Shown one piece after another: positions 45,166 through 54,364 of a stretch of DNA of 64,000 nucleotides. How positions within the stretch are numbered: the first letter of the stretch is position 1; every line of letters begins with the position of its first letter. The translations under genes were made by a program, and so were the position numbers. Source of the DNA: Lachnospiraceae bacterium (GTDB taxonomy: Bacteria > Bacillota > Clostridia > Lachnospirales > Lachnospiraceae); the NCBI GenBank assembly GCA_017470735.1, contig JAFUYB010000052.1:20919-84918 (forward strand), given 5' to 3'. The notes under the pieces are model-generated. The model was not told the DNA's origin. It did not search any database and was given only the letters and a program-made list of their open reading frames with translations.

Positions 45166-45444
45166 ATGGCATTTATCAATATCGGTTTCGGCAACATCGT
45201 CAATGACGAGAAGCTGGTGGCAATGATCACGCCGGATTCCGCGCCGGCAAAGCGGCTGGTGCAGAATGCGAAAGAGGCAGGAGTTGCCATTGATGCGACG
45301 CAGGGGCGGCGGACACGCGCCGTTCTGGTGACGGAGCGGGGACAGGTTATTCTGTCGGCACTGGTGCCGGAGACGATCGCCGAACGCAGCAAAAAGAGCA
45401 TTTCCGATACCGCTGCAACAGGAGAAGAGACGCATGAAGCATAA
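45166..45444 (+). CDS. remA: RemA-family regulator (DUF370)
   Basis: A 92-residue DNA-binding protein. [32 protein letters not shown] and [13 protein letters not shown] are the family hallmarks. In Bacillus RemA forms rings that wrap DNA and activates matrix and osmoprotection genes. It lies 2 bp after yicC and overlaps gmk by 11 bases, so it is cotranslated with both. Its targets in this organism are unknown. Confidence 0.93.
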   Translation: MAFINIGFGNIVNDEKLVAMITPDSAPAKRLVQNAKEAGVAIDATQGRRTRAVLVTERGQVILSALVPETIAERSKKSISDTAATGEETHEA

Positions 45445-46063
45445 TCAGGGACTGGTCATCGTCCTTTCAGGCTTTTCGGGAGCAGGCAAAGGGACGATAA
45501 TGAAGCATCTGCTGGACCGCTATCCGGGGAGTTATCATCTGTCCATCTCGGCAACGACACGGCCGATGCGTACCGGAGAGCGCGACGGCAGGGAATATTT
45601 TTTCAAGAGCCGCGAAGAGTTCGACCGGATGATCGCAGATGGCGAGTTTTTGGAATATGCCACTTTTAATGGCAATTCTTACGGCACGCCAAAGACGTAT
45701 GTCGAACAGCTGACCGCCGAAGGCAAGGATGTGATCTTGGAAATCGAGGTACAAGGCGCATTGCAGGTGCGTCAGATCTTTCCCGAAGCGCTTCTTTTGT
45801 TTGTGACTCCGCCGTCGGCGGACGAGCTCAAACGCCGTTTGGTCGGCAGAGGGACAGAGTCAGCTGAAGTAATCGCGCAAAGGCTTGCCATTTCCGCGAA
45901 AGAATCCGTGCTGATGCCAAAGTACGATTATCTGATCATCAACGATGTTTTAGATGAGGCGGTGGCAGAGGTTCACCGTATTATCCAGAGTGAACATTAC
46001 GCTACGGGGCGGAATGCCAAGGCGATCGCGGATATGCAGGAGCAGTTAAAGCAATTTGTATAG
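45434..46063 (+). CDS. gmk: Guanylate kinase
   Basis: A 209-residue enzyme that makes GDP from GMP with ATP. The P-loop is [17 protein letters not shown]. The GMP-binding [21 protein letters not shown] is intact, and [23 protein letters not shown] follows. Length is standard. The start overlaps the end of remA by 11 bases. Confidence 0.97.
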   Translation: MKHNQGLVIVLSGFSGAGKGTIMKHLLDRYPGSYHLSISATTRPMRTGERDGREYFFKSREEFDRMIADGEFLEYATFNGNSYGTPKTYVEQLTAEGKDVILEIEVQGALQVRQIFPEALLLFVTPPSADELKRRLVGRGTESAEVIAQRLAISAKESVLMPKYDYLIINDVLDEAVAEVHRIIQSEHYATGRNAKAIADMQEQLKQFV

Positions 46064-46114
46064 TTTTGATAAAGTTTAAAGACAACGATGAGGAGTGAAA
46101 GGAGATTTTAACCT

Positions 46115-46612
46115 ATGATACATCCGTCTTATGTGGAGCTGATGAAGGTCGTCAATGACGATGTCGTGATCGGGGAAGAGCCGGTTGTCAACAGCCGTTA
46201 CAGTATCGTCTGTGCGGCGGCAAAGCGTGCCCGCCAATTGATCGACGGCTCCGAGCCGATGATCGAAGGACGCCGGGCATACGGCAGAAAGCCGCTTTCG
46301 ATCGCTGTCGATGAGATGTACGACGGTGAACTTAGGATCCTGACCAGTGAAGAAGCTTCTGTCGAGCAGGAAAAGTTAGATGAGCTTTCGGCTCAGACCA
46401 AGGAAGTATTGGCTCGTGTCGAAGAAAAGCGCGCCGAGGAAGAAGCGCGGCAGAAAGCGATCGAGGATGCAAAGGCAGCAGAAGAAGCCGCTGCAAGAGC
46501 TGCAGAAGAGGCGGCTGCCGCAGAAGCAGAAGCCGTAGAAGAAGCGGTGGAAGTGGCTGAAGAAGAGATTGCGGATACCGCAGAAGCTTCCGAGGGCGAT
46601 GAAACAGAGTGA
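46115..46612 (+). CDS. rpoZ: RNA polymerase omega subunit with long acidic/alanine tail
   Basis: A 165-residue protein. The omega fold is in the first 80 residues (SRYSIVCAAAKRARQLIDG; KPLSIAVDEMYDGELRIL), where it helps RNA polymerase assembly. Typical omega proteins are 60-90 residues; here a C-terminal extension of about 80 residues is almost purely Glu, Ala, Lys and Arg, predicted as a single charged helix. AAAGGAGAT precedes the ATG. It follows gmk in the standard order. Confidence 0.9.
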   Translation: MIHPSYVELMKVVNDDVVIGEEPVVNSRYSIVCAAAKRARQLIDGSEPMIEGRRAYGRKPLSIAVDEMYDGELRILTSEEASVEQEKLDELSAQTKEVLARVEEKRAEEEARQKAIEDAKAAEEAAARAAEEAAAAEAEAVEEAVEVAEEEIADTAEASEGDETE

Positions 46613-46616
46613 TCCG

Positions 46617-47957
46617 ATGAATCTGCTGTTCGTCTCTTTAGGCTGTGACAAGAACCTCGTGGATTCCGAGCATATGCTTTCCCTTTTGGCAAAGGACGGC
46701 TTTACATTAGTGGAAGAGGAATCCGAGGCTGATGTCATTATCGTCAATACCTGCTGCTTCATCCACGATGCGATGGAAGAAAGCATTCAGACCCTGATCG
46801 ATCTCGGGCGGTACAAGACCGAAGGGAAATGCAAGGTGCTTCTTGCCGCGGGCTGTCTGGCACAGCGGCATGCGGACGATATCCGCCGTGAGCTTCCCGA
46901 AGTGGACGGCGTGATCGGCACGAACGGCTACGATACGATAGTAAAAGCGGTACAGACGGCACTTTCGGGGAAACGCCCTGAGAACCTGCCCGGGCTGTCC
47001 GGTCTGCCACAGACCGGCAGCGGAAGGATCCTGACAACGGGCGGGCATTATGCCTATTTAAAAATTGCCGAAGGCTGCGACAAGCACTGTACCTACTGCG
47101 TGATCCCGTCGATCCGCGGCAATTACCGCAGCCTGCCAATGGAAGAGCTGCTTGCCGAGGCACGGCAGCTGGCAGCAGACGGCGTGCGGGAATTGATTTT
47201 AGTCGCGCAGGAGACGACACTGTACGGTACCGACTTGTACGGAAAAAAATCTCTGCCACGGCTGCTAGAAGAACTAAATGCCATTGAGGGCATTGCCTGG
47301 ATCCGGCTGTTGTACTGTTATCCGGAAGAAATTGACGATGCGCTGATTGATGCGATCCTTGCCAATGACAAGGTCTGTCATTACATTGATATGCCGATAC
47401 AGCACTGCAATGACGAGATCCTCCGCCGTATGGGAAGGCGGACAGACAAGCGGCAGCTTGAGCAGGTGATCGACCGGCTGCGGGAGAGGATACCGGATAT
47501 TGCGCTTAGGACTACGCTGATCTGCGGTTTTCCCGGAGAGACGGACAAAGCGCATCAGGAGCTCGTGCAGTTTGTCCGCAGCCAGCAGTTTGACCGGCTG
47601 GGCGCGTTCTGCTATTCGCAGGAAGAGGGGACGCCTGCCGCTGCAATGCCGCAGCAGATTGACGAAGAATTCAAGCAGCAGCGCTATGAGGCGGTTATGG
47701 AGGCACAGCAGTCCGTCTCGGCGGAAAAGAACCGCAAACGGATCGGCGAGACCGAAACCGTCTTTATCGAAGGGCGGGTTGCCGACGAGGACGGCGTGTA
47801 TGTCGGACGCACCTACCGGGACGCGCCGGATGTGGACGGATATCTGTTTTTGGAATCGCCCTATGACCTGATGAGCGGCCGCTTTGTCAGGGCTATAGTA
47901 ACAGATGCGCAGGAATACGACCTGATTGGAGAGTTGATAGATGAATCTACCAAATAA
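46617..47957 (+). CDS. rimO: Ribosomal protein S12 methylthiotransferase RimO
   Basis: A 446-residue radical-SAM enzyme that methylthiolates the conserved aspartate of S12. MNLLFVSLGCDKNLVDSEHM is the diagnostic N-terminus. NTCCFIHDA and AAGCLAQR supply the first cluster, GCDKHCTYCVIPSIRGNYRS is the radical-SAM motif, and a TRAM domain ends the protein. ATG 46617 matches family starts; ATG 46599 inside the rpoZ end is an alternative. Its end overlaps pgsA by 17 bases. Confidence 0.96.
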   Translation: MNLLFVSLGCDKNLVDSEHMLSLLAKDGFTLVEEESEADVIIVNTCCFIHDAMEESIQTLIDLGRYKTEGKCKVLLAAGCLAQRHADDIRRELPEVDGVIGTNGYDTIVKAVQTALSGKRPENLPGLSGLPQTGSGRILTTGGHYAYLKIAEGCDKHCTYCVIPSIRGNYRSLPMEELLAEARQLAADGVRELILVAQETTLYGTDLYGKKSLPRLLEELNAIEGIAWIRLLYCYPEEIDDALIDAILANDKVCHYIDMPIQHCNDEILRRMGRRTDKRQLEQVIDRLRERIPDIALRTTLICGFPGETDKAHQELVQFVRSQQFDRLGAFCYSQEEGTPAAAMPQQIDEEFKQQRYEAVMEAQQSVSAEKNRKRIGETETVFIEGRVADEDGVYVGRTYRDAPDVDGYLFLESPYDLMSGRFVRAIVTDAQEYDLIGELIDESTK

Positions 47958-48483
47958 ACTGACATTATTCAGGGTAATATTGATCCCGTTTTTCGTGGCT
48001 GTCCTGCTGCTGTTTCCTGACAGCGTAAAAGGACGCCTTGCGGCGGATGGTATTTTTATCTTAGCGAGCCTGACGGATATGCTCGACGGCAAGATCGCGC
48101 GGAAATACAATCTGGTGACAAATTTCGGTAAATTCATGGATCCTTTGGCGGACAAGCTGCTGGTCTGTTCGGCGATGATCTGTCTGATCGAGCTGAGCGA
48201 GATTCCGTCGTGGATCGTTATTGTCATTATCAGCCGGGAATTCATCATTTCGGGTTTCCGTCTGATCGCATCGGACAACGGCATTGTGATTGCGGCCAGC
48301 TACTGGGGCAAATTCAAGACCGTTTTCCAGATGCTGATGATCATCGTGATGATCGCGGAGCCGCTGCATCCGGCACTTAAAACTTTGGCAGCTGTTTTGA
48401 TGTGGATCGCGCTTATACTGACCGTAGTGTCGTTGATTGATTATATTTTAAAGAACAAAGATGTGTTAAAGGAGCAGGGCTAA
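47941..48483 (+). CDS. pgsA: CDP-diacylglycerol--glycerol-3-phosphate 3-phosphatidyltransferase
   Basis: A 180-residue integral membrane enzyme that makes phosphatidylglycerol phosphate. The CDP-alcohol phosphotransferase motif appears as LTDMLDGKIARKYNLVTNFG followed by KFMDPLADKLL. MNLPNKLTLFRVILIPFFV is the usual N-terminus. About five membrane helices. The start overlaps rimO by 17 bases in another frame, with GGAGAG upstream. Confidence 0.96.
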   Translation: MNLPNKLTLFRVILIPFFVAVLLLFPDSVKGRLAADGIFILASLTDMLDGKIARKYNLVTNFGKFMDPLADKLLVCSAMICLIELSEIPSWIVIVIISREFIISGFRLIASDNGIVIAASYWGKFKTVFQMLMIIVMIAEPLHPALKTLAAVLMWIALILTVVSLIDYILKNKDVLKEQG

Positions 48484-48490
48484 TAAAGTG

Positions 48491-48973
48491 ATGAAGCAGG
48501 CTGAGCGGACGGCAAAATTATTATTTTCGGATGGGCTGACCATTGCGACTGCCGAGTCATGCACGGGCGGCATGATCGCGTCTGAGCTTGTGAATTTTTC
48601 GGGAATGTCGGCACATTTTGCGGAAGGCTATGTGACCTATTCAAACGAGGCAAAGGTCAAAAATCTGTCGGTAAAGGAAGAGACGCTTAAAAAGTACGGT
48701 GCCGTCAGTGAAGATACCGCCGCGCAGATGGCTCTTGGTGTACAAAAGCGGGCAAATGCAGATATTGGCATTGCCACGACCGGCATTGCCGGCCCGGACG
48801 GCGGCACCGATGAAAAGCCCGTCGGCCTTGTGTATATCGGCTGTGCGTACGCGGGCAGGGTCGTTGTCCGTAAATACCGGTTTTCGGGCAGCCGTTATCA
48901 GGTACGGCTTTCCGCGGCAAAACGGGCATTTGAGCTGGTTTACGATACGGTCGTCCGCTTCGGTGACAAGTGA
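48491..48973 (+). CDS. CinA C-terminal domain protein (PncC-type nicotinamide-nucleotide amidase)
   Basis: A 160-residue stand-alone CinA C-domain. TIATAESCTGGMIASELVN carries the catalytic serine, VTYSNEAKVKNLSV follows, and ATTGIAGPDGGTDEKPVGLVYIG is the third motif. It probably deamidates nicotinamide mononucleotide for NAD recycling. The N-terminal MoaB-like half of full CinA is missing, as in PncC. The preceding GTG at 48488 is an alternative start. It shares ATG/TGA overlap with rsmD. Confidence 0.92.
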   Translation: MKQAERTAKLLFSDGLTIATAESCTGGMIASELVNFSGMSAHFAEGYVTYSNEAKVKNLSVKEETLKKYGAVSEDTAAQMALGVQKRANADIGIATTGIAGPDGGTDEKPVGLVYIGCAYAGRVVVRKYRFSGSRYQVRLSAAKRAFELVYDTVVRFGDK

Positions 48974-49524
48974 TGCGTGTCATAGCAGGGAGCAGGCGCA
49001 GCATTCCGCTTGCGACAGTGACAGGACCGGATGTCCGTCCGACGACGGACCGGATCAAGGAAACGCTGTTTAACATGCTTTCCGCGCAGATCGCGGGGGC
49101 GCGGTTTTTGGATCTGTTTGCAGGCAGCGGGCAGATCGGCATCGAGGCGTTGAGCCGTGGGGCAGAGGCGGCAGTATTTGTGGACAGTGACCGCCGGAGC
49201 ATCCGCTGTATCGAGGCGAATCTGCAAAAGACTAAGCTTAAAGAGCAGGCAAAAGTGCTTGCCCGCGATGTAACCGCGGCGATCGGCTTACTGAAACGGG
49301 AAGAGCCGTTTGACATCATTTTCCTCGACCCTCCTTATCAGATGCCGGGGCAGGAAGCATTGCTTAAGCGTCTGGCAACGGAAGGGATTTTGGCAGAGCA
49401 CGGCCTTTTGATATTGGAAGCGGATAAAAAAAGGGATGTTCCCGCCGAAGCGGTATTGCCGTTGGTCTGCACACGCGAAAAGGAATACAAAACAAACAAG
49501 CATCTGTTTTTTACGGTAGCATAG
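48973..49524 (+). CDS. rsmD: 16S rRNA (guanine(966)-N2)-methyltransferase
   Basis: A 183-residue methyltransferase. MRVIAGSRRSIPLAT and RPTTDRIKETLFNML are family signatures, FLDLFAGSGQIGIEALSRGA is the SAM-binding motif I, and IIFLDPPYQ is the N-methylase DPPY motif. It modifies G966 of 16S rRNA. It is followed by coaD after 3 bp, the standard order in Firmicutes. Confidence 0.95.
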   Translation: MRVIAGSRRSIPLATVTGPDVRPTTDRIKETLFNMLSAQIAGARFLDLFAGSGQIGIEALSRGAEAAVFVDSDRRSIRCIEANLQKTKLKEQAKVLARDVTAAIGLLKREEPFDIIFLDPPYQMPGQEALLKRLATEGILAEHGLLILEADKKRDVPAEAVLPLVCTREKEYKTNKHLFFTVA

Positions 49525-49527
49525 ATT

Positions 49528-50013
49528 ATGAAAAAAGCCATTTATCCGGGCAGCTTTGACCCGATCACCTTTGGACATCTGGACATCATCGAACGCTCGG
49601 CGAGGCTTTTTGACGAGGTGGTCGTCGGCGTGCTTGCCAACAGTGCAAAATCCGCATTGTTTTCTACGGCAGAGCGTGTTAATATGATACAGGAATTGGT
49701 CGCAAAGTATCCGAATGTGACCGTCGATTCCTTTGACGGGCTGCTGGTGGATTACGCGAGACAGATTGACGCGCAGATCATCATCCGCGGGCTGCGGGCA
49801 GTGACGGATTTTGAGTATGAGCTGCAGATCGCGCAGACCAACCGTGTCGAATACCCTGCGCTGGATACCGTTTTTTTGACGACCTCGCTCAATTATTCTT
49901 ACTTGAGCTCGACGATCGTCCGTGAGTTTGCTTCTTATGGCGGGGATATTTCCCGTTTTGTGCCGCAGGAGATCATACCGCTGATCGAAGCGAAATATCA
50001 ACGCGGGCAGTAA
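49528..50013 (+). CDS. coaD: Phosphopantetheine adenylyltransferase
   Basis: A 161-residue enzyme for the fourth step of coenzyme A synthesis. [20 protein letters not shown] holds the T/HxGH nucleotidyltransferase motif. [16 protein letters not shown] and [19 protein letters not shown] are the substrate and adenine regions. Length is exactly typical. Confidence 0.97.
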   Translation: MKKAIYPGSFDPITFGHLDIIERSARLFDEVVVGVLANSAKSALFSTAERVNMIQELVAKYPNVTVDSFDGLLVDYARQIDAQIIIRGLRAVTDFEYELQIAQTNRVEYPALDTVFLTTSLNYSYLSSTIVREFASYGGDISRFVPQEIIPLIEAKYQRGQ

Positions 50014-50099
50014 CGACGAACGAATCAAAAAAGGATGGAAGCATATTGGGAATGAACTCCCATTGAGTTATATTATCATTTAATAAAGGAGAATGCATT

Positions 50100-50879
50100 A
50101 TGGCGAGTCCGATTGAAGACATCATCGAAGAGATTGAGGAGTACATCGACACCTGCAAGCCGGTCGCGTTTTCAAGCACGAAAATCAGCGTCAACCGTGA
50201 TGACATCCAGAGTCTGTTAGAGGAGCTGCGGAGCAAGACTCCTGAGGAAATCCGCCGTTACCAGAAGATCATCAACAACGAAAAAGCCATTTTGGACAAT
50301 GCCAAAAAGCAGGCGGAGTCAATTTTGGCGCAGGCGCAGATCAAGACGGACGAGCTGGTCAGCGAGCACCAGATCATGCAGCAGGCATACGAGCAGGCGA
50401 ATGAAGTCGTGATGGTCGCGACCAAGCGGGCGCAGGAGCTTTTGGACAAGGCGACGATGGAGTCGAACGACATCCGCACAAGCGCGATTGCCTATACGGA
50501 CAATTTGCTGCAGGAGGTGCAGGAGATTGTCGTCCGGTCGATGGACTCGACCCGCAGTAAAGCAGACGCCTTTTTGAATGATATGCAGGTCTATCTCGAC
50601 CGCGTGGTAGCGAACCGGATGGAGCTGTCGCCTTCGCCGGAAGAGACGATCGTCAACGCGCCGCAGCCTAAAGCGCCAAGGCGTGCACCTGCCCCCGCCG
50701 CGCCCAAGGCGGAAATGGTAAAACCGCCTGCGGCGGCAAAAAGCAATGCGGCCCAGCCCAAGGAGGCAGAAGACGCAAAAGCAAAGCCGGAAGAAAAGCC
50801 GGACACAAAGGCAAAGGACAGCGCCAATGATTCCAAGGGCGTCCGCAATATGTCCGAAAAGTTTTTCAATAAAGAATAA
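50100..50879 (+). CDS. Coiled-coil protein of unknown function next to coaD
   Basis: A 259-residue soluble protein. After a 40-residue acidic start (IEDIIEEIEEYIDT), residues about 40-165 form a long coiled coil with alanine and glutamine heptads (KKQAESILAQAQIKTDELVS type). This resembles DivIVA-like or V-ATPase-E-like stalks. A Pro/Ala/Lys-rich disordered tail (190-245) ends in a short conserved-looking peptide, NMSEKFFNKE. It sits between coaD and an RluA-type gene. A structural or cell-pole role is possible, but nothing here proves it. AAAGGAGAA precedes the ATG. Confidence 0.7.
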   Translation: MASPIEDIIEEIEEYIDTCKPVAFSSTKISVNRDDIQSLLEELRSKTPEEIRRYQKIINNEKAILDNAKKQAESILAQAQIKTDELVSEHQIMQQAYEQANEVVMVATKRAQELLDKATMESNDIRTSAIAYTDNLLQEVQEIVVRSMDSTRSKADAFLNDMQVYLDRVVANRMELSPSPEETIVNAPQPKAPRRAPAPAAPKAEMVKPPAAAKSNAAQPKEAEDAKAKPEEKPDTKAKDSANDSKGVRNMSEKFFNKE

Positions 50880-50884
50880 CCGGA

Positions 50885-51838
50885 ATGAAAGAATTTGTCA
50901 TCCGCGCAGAAGAAAGCTCCCAAAGGCTGGATAAGTACCTTCGGCGTTTGCTACCGCAGGCTGCCGGAGGTTTTCTGTACAAGATGCTGCGCAAGAAAAA
51001 TATTACGCTGAACGGCAGCCGCGCCACTGGCAAAGAGCTTTTGGCGAAAGGGGATGCCGTCCGCATTTATTTTTCGGATGACACCTTTGAAAAATTTGCG
51101 GGGCATACCGATTCGGATGCGGAATACGAAGCTTTAAAGCGGATCGCGCCGGATATCACCGTGGTATTTGAGGACGCGGATATCATAGTGCTGTCCAAAC
51201 CGGCCGGTATCCTGACGCAAAAGGCAAAGGATACGGATATCTCGCTCAACGAACAGATGCTGTCGTATCTGATCCACAGCGGCGCGCTTAACAAAGAGCA
51301 GTTTGCCGCATTCCGCCCATCGGTGATGAACCGCCTGGATTTCGGGACGAGCGGTATTGTGCTTGCGGCAAAGTCCCTGCAGGGAGCGAGGTCATTAGCG
51401 GGTCAGATCGCAAGTCATAGCTTAAAAAAAGAATATCTTTGCCTTGTCCACGGGGACTTCCGGGATCAGGGAAAGGCAGTTTCCTATCTGGTCAAGGATG
51501 AGACTGCGAATCTCGTTTCGTTGTATGACGAACCAACTGAAGGAGCTGTCCGGATCGAAACCGATTTTTCAGTCGAACAACGGATTCTTCCATTTACACT
51601 TGTGCGTGCGGGGCTTGTGACGGGAAAAAGTCACCAGATCCGCTCACAGCTTGCCAAATTGGGACACCCCATCGTATTCGACGCAAAGTATGGAAACCGT
51701 CAGTCAGACGCCCCTTTGCGAAAACGATTCCCTTATTTAGGACAGCTGCTCCACGCCCACCGCGTGGTGTTGGAGGATGGACGGGAATTTGCAGCCGAAA
51801 TGCCCGGTATTTTCAGCTCCGTCATGTCCGCATCGTGA
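50885..51838 (+). CDS. RluA-family pseudouridine synthase
   Basis: A 317-residue enzyme. An N-terminal S4 RNA-binding domain (about 15-60, SQRLDKYLRRLLPQA) precedes the catalytic core. The core motif reads NRLDFGTSGIVLAAKS, with the catalytic aspartate kept while the usual HRLDRxTSG histidine and arginine are replaced. TGKSHQIRSQLAKLGHPI is the second signature. It probably modifies 23S rRNA; the exact site cannot be told. It follows the coiled-coil gene by 5 bp. Confidence 0.92.
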   Translation: MKEFVIRAEESSQRLDKYLRRLLPQAAGGFLYKMLRKKNITLNGSRATGKELLAKGDAVRIYFSDDTFEKFAGHTDSDAEYEALKRIAPDITVVFEDADIIVLSKPAGILTQKAKDTDISLNEQMLSYLIHSGALNKEQFAAFRPSVMNRLDFGTSGIVLAAKSLQGARSLAGQIASHSLKKEYLCLVHGDFRDQGKAVSYLVKDETANLVSLYDEPTEGAVRIETDFSVEQRILPFTLVRAGLVTGKSHQIRSQLAKLGHPIVFDAKYGNRQSDAPLRKRFPYLGQLLHAHRVVLEDGREFAAEMPGIFSSVMSAS

Positions 51839-51927
51839 TGTGGAGAGGGAGTACTTTCCAAACTGGGCAGTTACAGACGAAAGATTATGAACAGTTCCTT
51901 AAGTAAATATGATAGAGGTAATAACGG

Positions 51928-52464
51928 ATGGCGACCTGGTCATCGAGAGGCCTTCGGGGTTCAGCGCTCGAAGAGTATATCAATCACACGAATGAGACCT
52001 ATCGCGCGAACGGGCTGGCACTGATCCAAAAGGTGCCGACACCGATCACGCCTATGGAAATCGACCAAAAGACAAGGCACATTACCTTGGCTTTTTTTGA
52101 GCAAAAGAGTACTGTCGACTACATCGGCGCGGTGCAGGGGATTCCCGTCTGCTTTGACGCAAAGGAGTGTCACGAGACGACCTTTCCGCTGCAGAACATC
52201 CACGCCCACCAGATGGAATTTATGGAGGAATGGCAGAAGCAGGACGGGATTGCGTTTTTTCTGATCTATTTTACGGGGGAAGATTTGTTTTATTATCTGA
52301 CCTTTGAGGAAGCGCTTGGTTTCTGGAACCGCTCAATGCAGGGCGGGCGAAAGAGCTTCCGGATGGATGAGCTGAACAAACGGTTCTTTTTTCGGGCGGA
52401 GCAGGCGCTGTTTGTGCCATATCTTGAAAAAATACAGTTGGATTTAAAATTGAGGGAGGATTGA
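51928..52464 (+). CDS. recU: Holliday junction resolvase RecU
   Basis: A 178-residue nuclease of the RecU family. SRGLRGSALEEYINHTNETY is the N-terminal arm, KSTVDYIGAVQGIPVCFDAKE holds the catalytic Asp and E-x-K type residues, and a stalk region separates it from FFLIYF. It cuts four-way junctions made by RuvAB. It ends 1 bp before hisZ. The 89-bp gap before it contains only a short sequence resembling a MITE end. Confidence 0.9.
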   Translation: MATWSSRGLRGSALEEYINHTNETYRANGLALIQKVPTPITPMEIDQKTRHITLAFFEQKSTVDYIGAVQGIPVCFDAKECHETTFPLQNIHAHQMEFMEEWQKQDGIAFFLIYFTGEDLFYYLTFEEALGFWNRSMQGGRKSFRMDELNKRFFFRAEQALFVPYLEKIQLDLKLRED

Positions 52465-52465
52465 C

Positions 52466-53647
52466 ATGAACCGTCAATTACATACGCCGGAGGGTGTCCG
52501 GGACATCACCGGCAGGGAATGTGAAAAGAAGCACATCATAGACCGCACCTTAAAAGAGACGATCCAGTCCTATGGTTATGAGCAGCTCGAGACGCCGACC
52601 TTTGAGTTTTTCGACACCTTCAGTCGGGAAATCGGGACGACTCCGTCGCGGGATCTGTACAAATTTTTTGACAGAGAAGGAAATACGCTCGTCCTGCGTC
52701 CGGATGTGACACCGTCGGTGGCGCGGGCATATGCCAATTACTTTTCGGATGAATCTCCTGTGCGCTTGTTTTATTCGGGAAATGTGTATATCAACCATTC
52801 CAGCCTGCAGGGCCGGCTGAAAGAGACGACACAGATCGGCGCGGAATGCATCGGGGACACTTCGGTGGATGCCGACGCAGAGCTGGTGGCGATGGCGATT
52901 CGTTCGCTGCTGGCGACGGGGCTGAAAGATTTTACGGTGTCGATTGGGCATATCAACTTTTTAAAGGGGCTGATTGACGCGTATCATTTTTCGGCTGAGG
53001 AAGAGGACGCGGTTTACGATTTGATTATCAATAAGAATTTCTTCGGGCTGGAAGAATTACTGTCGCAGAAATCGGTTGATGATGAATTGCTGCAGCTTTA
53101 CACTTCGATCGGCAGACTGTTTGATTCGCCGGAGCAGTTGGCGGAATTGGCGGGACTGGCTGAGGGGTATCCACTGATTGCAGAGACTTTTGACTATTTC
53201 AAGAGGCTGTATGAATTGCTCTGTGTCTACGGCGTGGAGCAGTATGTGTCGTTTGAGTTGGGGCTGGTGAGCAAATACCGGTATTATACGGGGATTCTGT
53301 TTTTCGGGTACACTTATGGTTCGGGCGAGGCGATTCTGTCCGGCGGACGGTATGACGGGCTGCTTTCTTATTTCGGCTGTGACCGTCCAGCGATCGGATT
53401 TGCGATTTTGTCAGACCAGCTGTCGATCGCATTGGAACGGCAGGGCGTGGATGTGCCGCTTCCACAGAACCGCAGGGTTTACATCTATGCGGATATCAAA
53501 CGCACCGATGCCATCAGGCAGGCAGAAGCCGACCGCAAAGACGGGATGAGGGTCAGCTTGTACGCCCTGCCGGATGAGGAGGACGAGCGACAAAAGCTGA
53601 TGGACCGCCTGGAAAAATCGGGGACGGAAGCCATCGTCCTTTCATAA
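52466..53647 (+). CDS. hisZ: ATP phosphoribosyltransferase regulatory subunit HisZ
   Basis: A 393-residue class II aaRS-like protein without tRNA function. It activates the short-form HisG and passes on histidine feedback. HTPEGVRDITGRECEKK is the start. The HisRS-like motif 2 appears as VLRPDVTPSVARAYANYF. FELGLVSKYRYYTGILFFGY and GGRYDGLLSYFGCDRPAIGFAI are present. It belongs with the short HisG next to it. The TTGACATG start region has GAGGAGG inside the recU end. Confidence 0.95.
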   Translation: MNRQLHTPEGVRDITGRECEKKHIIDRTLKETIQSYGYEQLETPTFEFFDTFSREIGTTPSRDLYKFFDREGNTLVLRPDVTPSVARAYANYFSDESPVRLFYSGNVYINHSSLQGRLKETTQIGAECIGDTSVDADAELVAMAIRSLLATGLKDFTVSIGHINFLKGLIDAYHFSAEEEDAVYDLIINKNFFGLEELLSQKSVDDELLQLYTSIGRLFDSPEQLAELAGLAEGYPLIAETFDYFKRLYELLCVYGVEQYVSFELGLVSKYRYYTGILFFGYTYGSGEAILSGGRYDGLLSYFGCDRPAIGFAILSDQLSIALERQGVDVPLPQNRRVYIYADIKRTDAIRQAEADRKDGMRVSLYALPDEEDERQKLMDRLEKSGTEAIVLS

Positions 53648-53720
53648 CTGAAAAATGCAAGGCGATAGTGTTTTCATTACGGCGGATATTGTAGTATAAT
53701 TGTGAGCATGGAGATTGAAC

Positions 53721-54362
53721 ATGGAAGATAATTACCTGACTGTGGCGCTCGGAAAGGGGCGCCTGGCAAAGCAGTCGATGACCTTATTTGAAAAGATTGG
53801 CATTTCTTGCGACGAGATGCGTGATAAAGAGACCCGGAAGCTGATCTTTGTCAATGAAGAGCAAAAAATCCGGTTTTTCCTTGCAAAATCGCCGGATGTG
53901 CCTACTTATGTAGAGTACGGGGCGGCAGATATCGGGATCGTCGGAGAAGATACCATTCTCGAAGAAGCGCGCAATATCTACGAGGTGCTGGATCTGGGCT
54001 TTGGCAAATGCAGGATGTGTGTCTGCGGTCCCCAGCCCGCAAAGGAGCTATTGTCAGGCGGGCAGCTTCTTCGCGTCGCCTCAAAGTATCCGCGGATCGC
54101 AAAGGACTATTTTTACAATAAAAAGCACCAAACCGTAGAGATCATCAAGCTGAACGGTTCGATTGAGCTGGCACCGATCGTGGGTCTGTCTGAGGTGATC
54201 GTGGATATTGTCGAGACCGGGAGTACTTTAAAGGAAAACGGGCTGGTCGTGCTGGAAGAGGTGGCACCGCTGTCGGCACGGGTCGTGGTCAATCAGGTGT
54301 CGATGAAGATGAATAATGAGAGGATTACAGGGTTGATCCGGGAGTTGAAAGAGGTTTTGTGA
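53721..54362 (+). CDS. hisG: ATP phosphoribosyltransferase, short form HisG
   Basis: A 213-residue catalytic subunit for the first step of histidine synthesis. [15 protein letters not shown] starts it, and [14 protein letters not shown] and [20 protein letters not shown] are signatures. The C-terminal regulatory domain of long HisG is missing, which explains why hisZ is present. ATG 53721 follows GGAG. A possible internal promoter (TATAAT at 53695-53700) lies in the 73-bp gap after hisZ. Confidence 0.96.
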   Translation: MEDNYLTVALGKGRLAKQSMTLFEKIGISCDEMRDKETRKLIFVNEEQKIRFFLAKSPDVPTYVEYGAADIGIVGEDTILEEARNIYEVLDLGFGKCRMCVCGPQPAKELLSGGQLLRVASKYPRIAKDYFYNKKHQTVEIIKLNGSIELAPIVGLSEVIVDIVETGSTLKENGLVVLEEVAPLSARVVVNQVSMKMNNERITGLIRELKEVL

Positions 54363-54364
54363 GT

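Noticed and set aside
51839..51927. Sequence GAACAGTTCCTTAA resembling one end of the MITE at 23956
   Set aside because: Only one end is present and the match is short; it may be a decayed remnant or chance.
53648..53720. T-box or histidine riboswitch before hisG
   Set aside because: The gap is only 73 bp and shows no specifier-type stem, T-box sequence or terminator pair.
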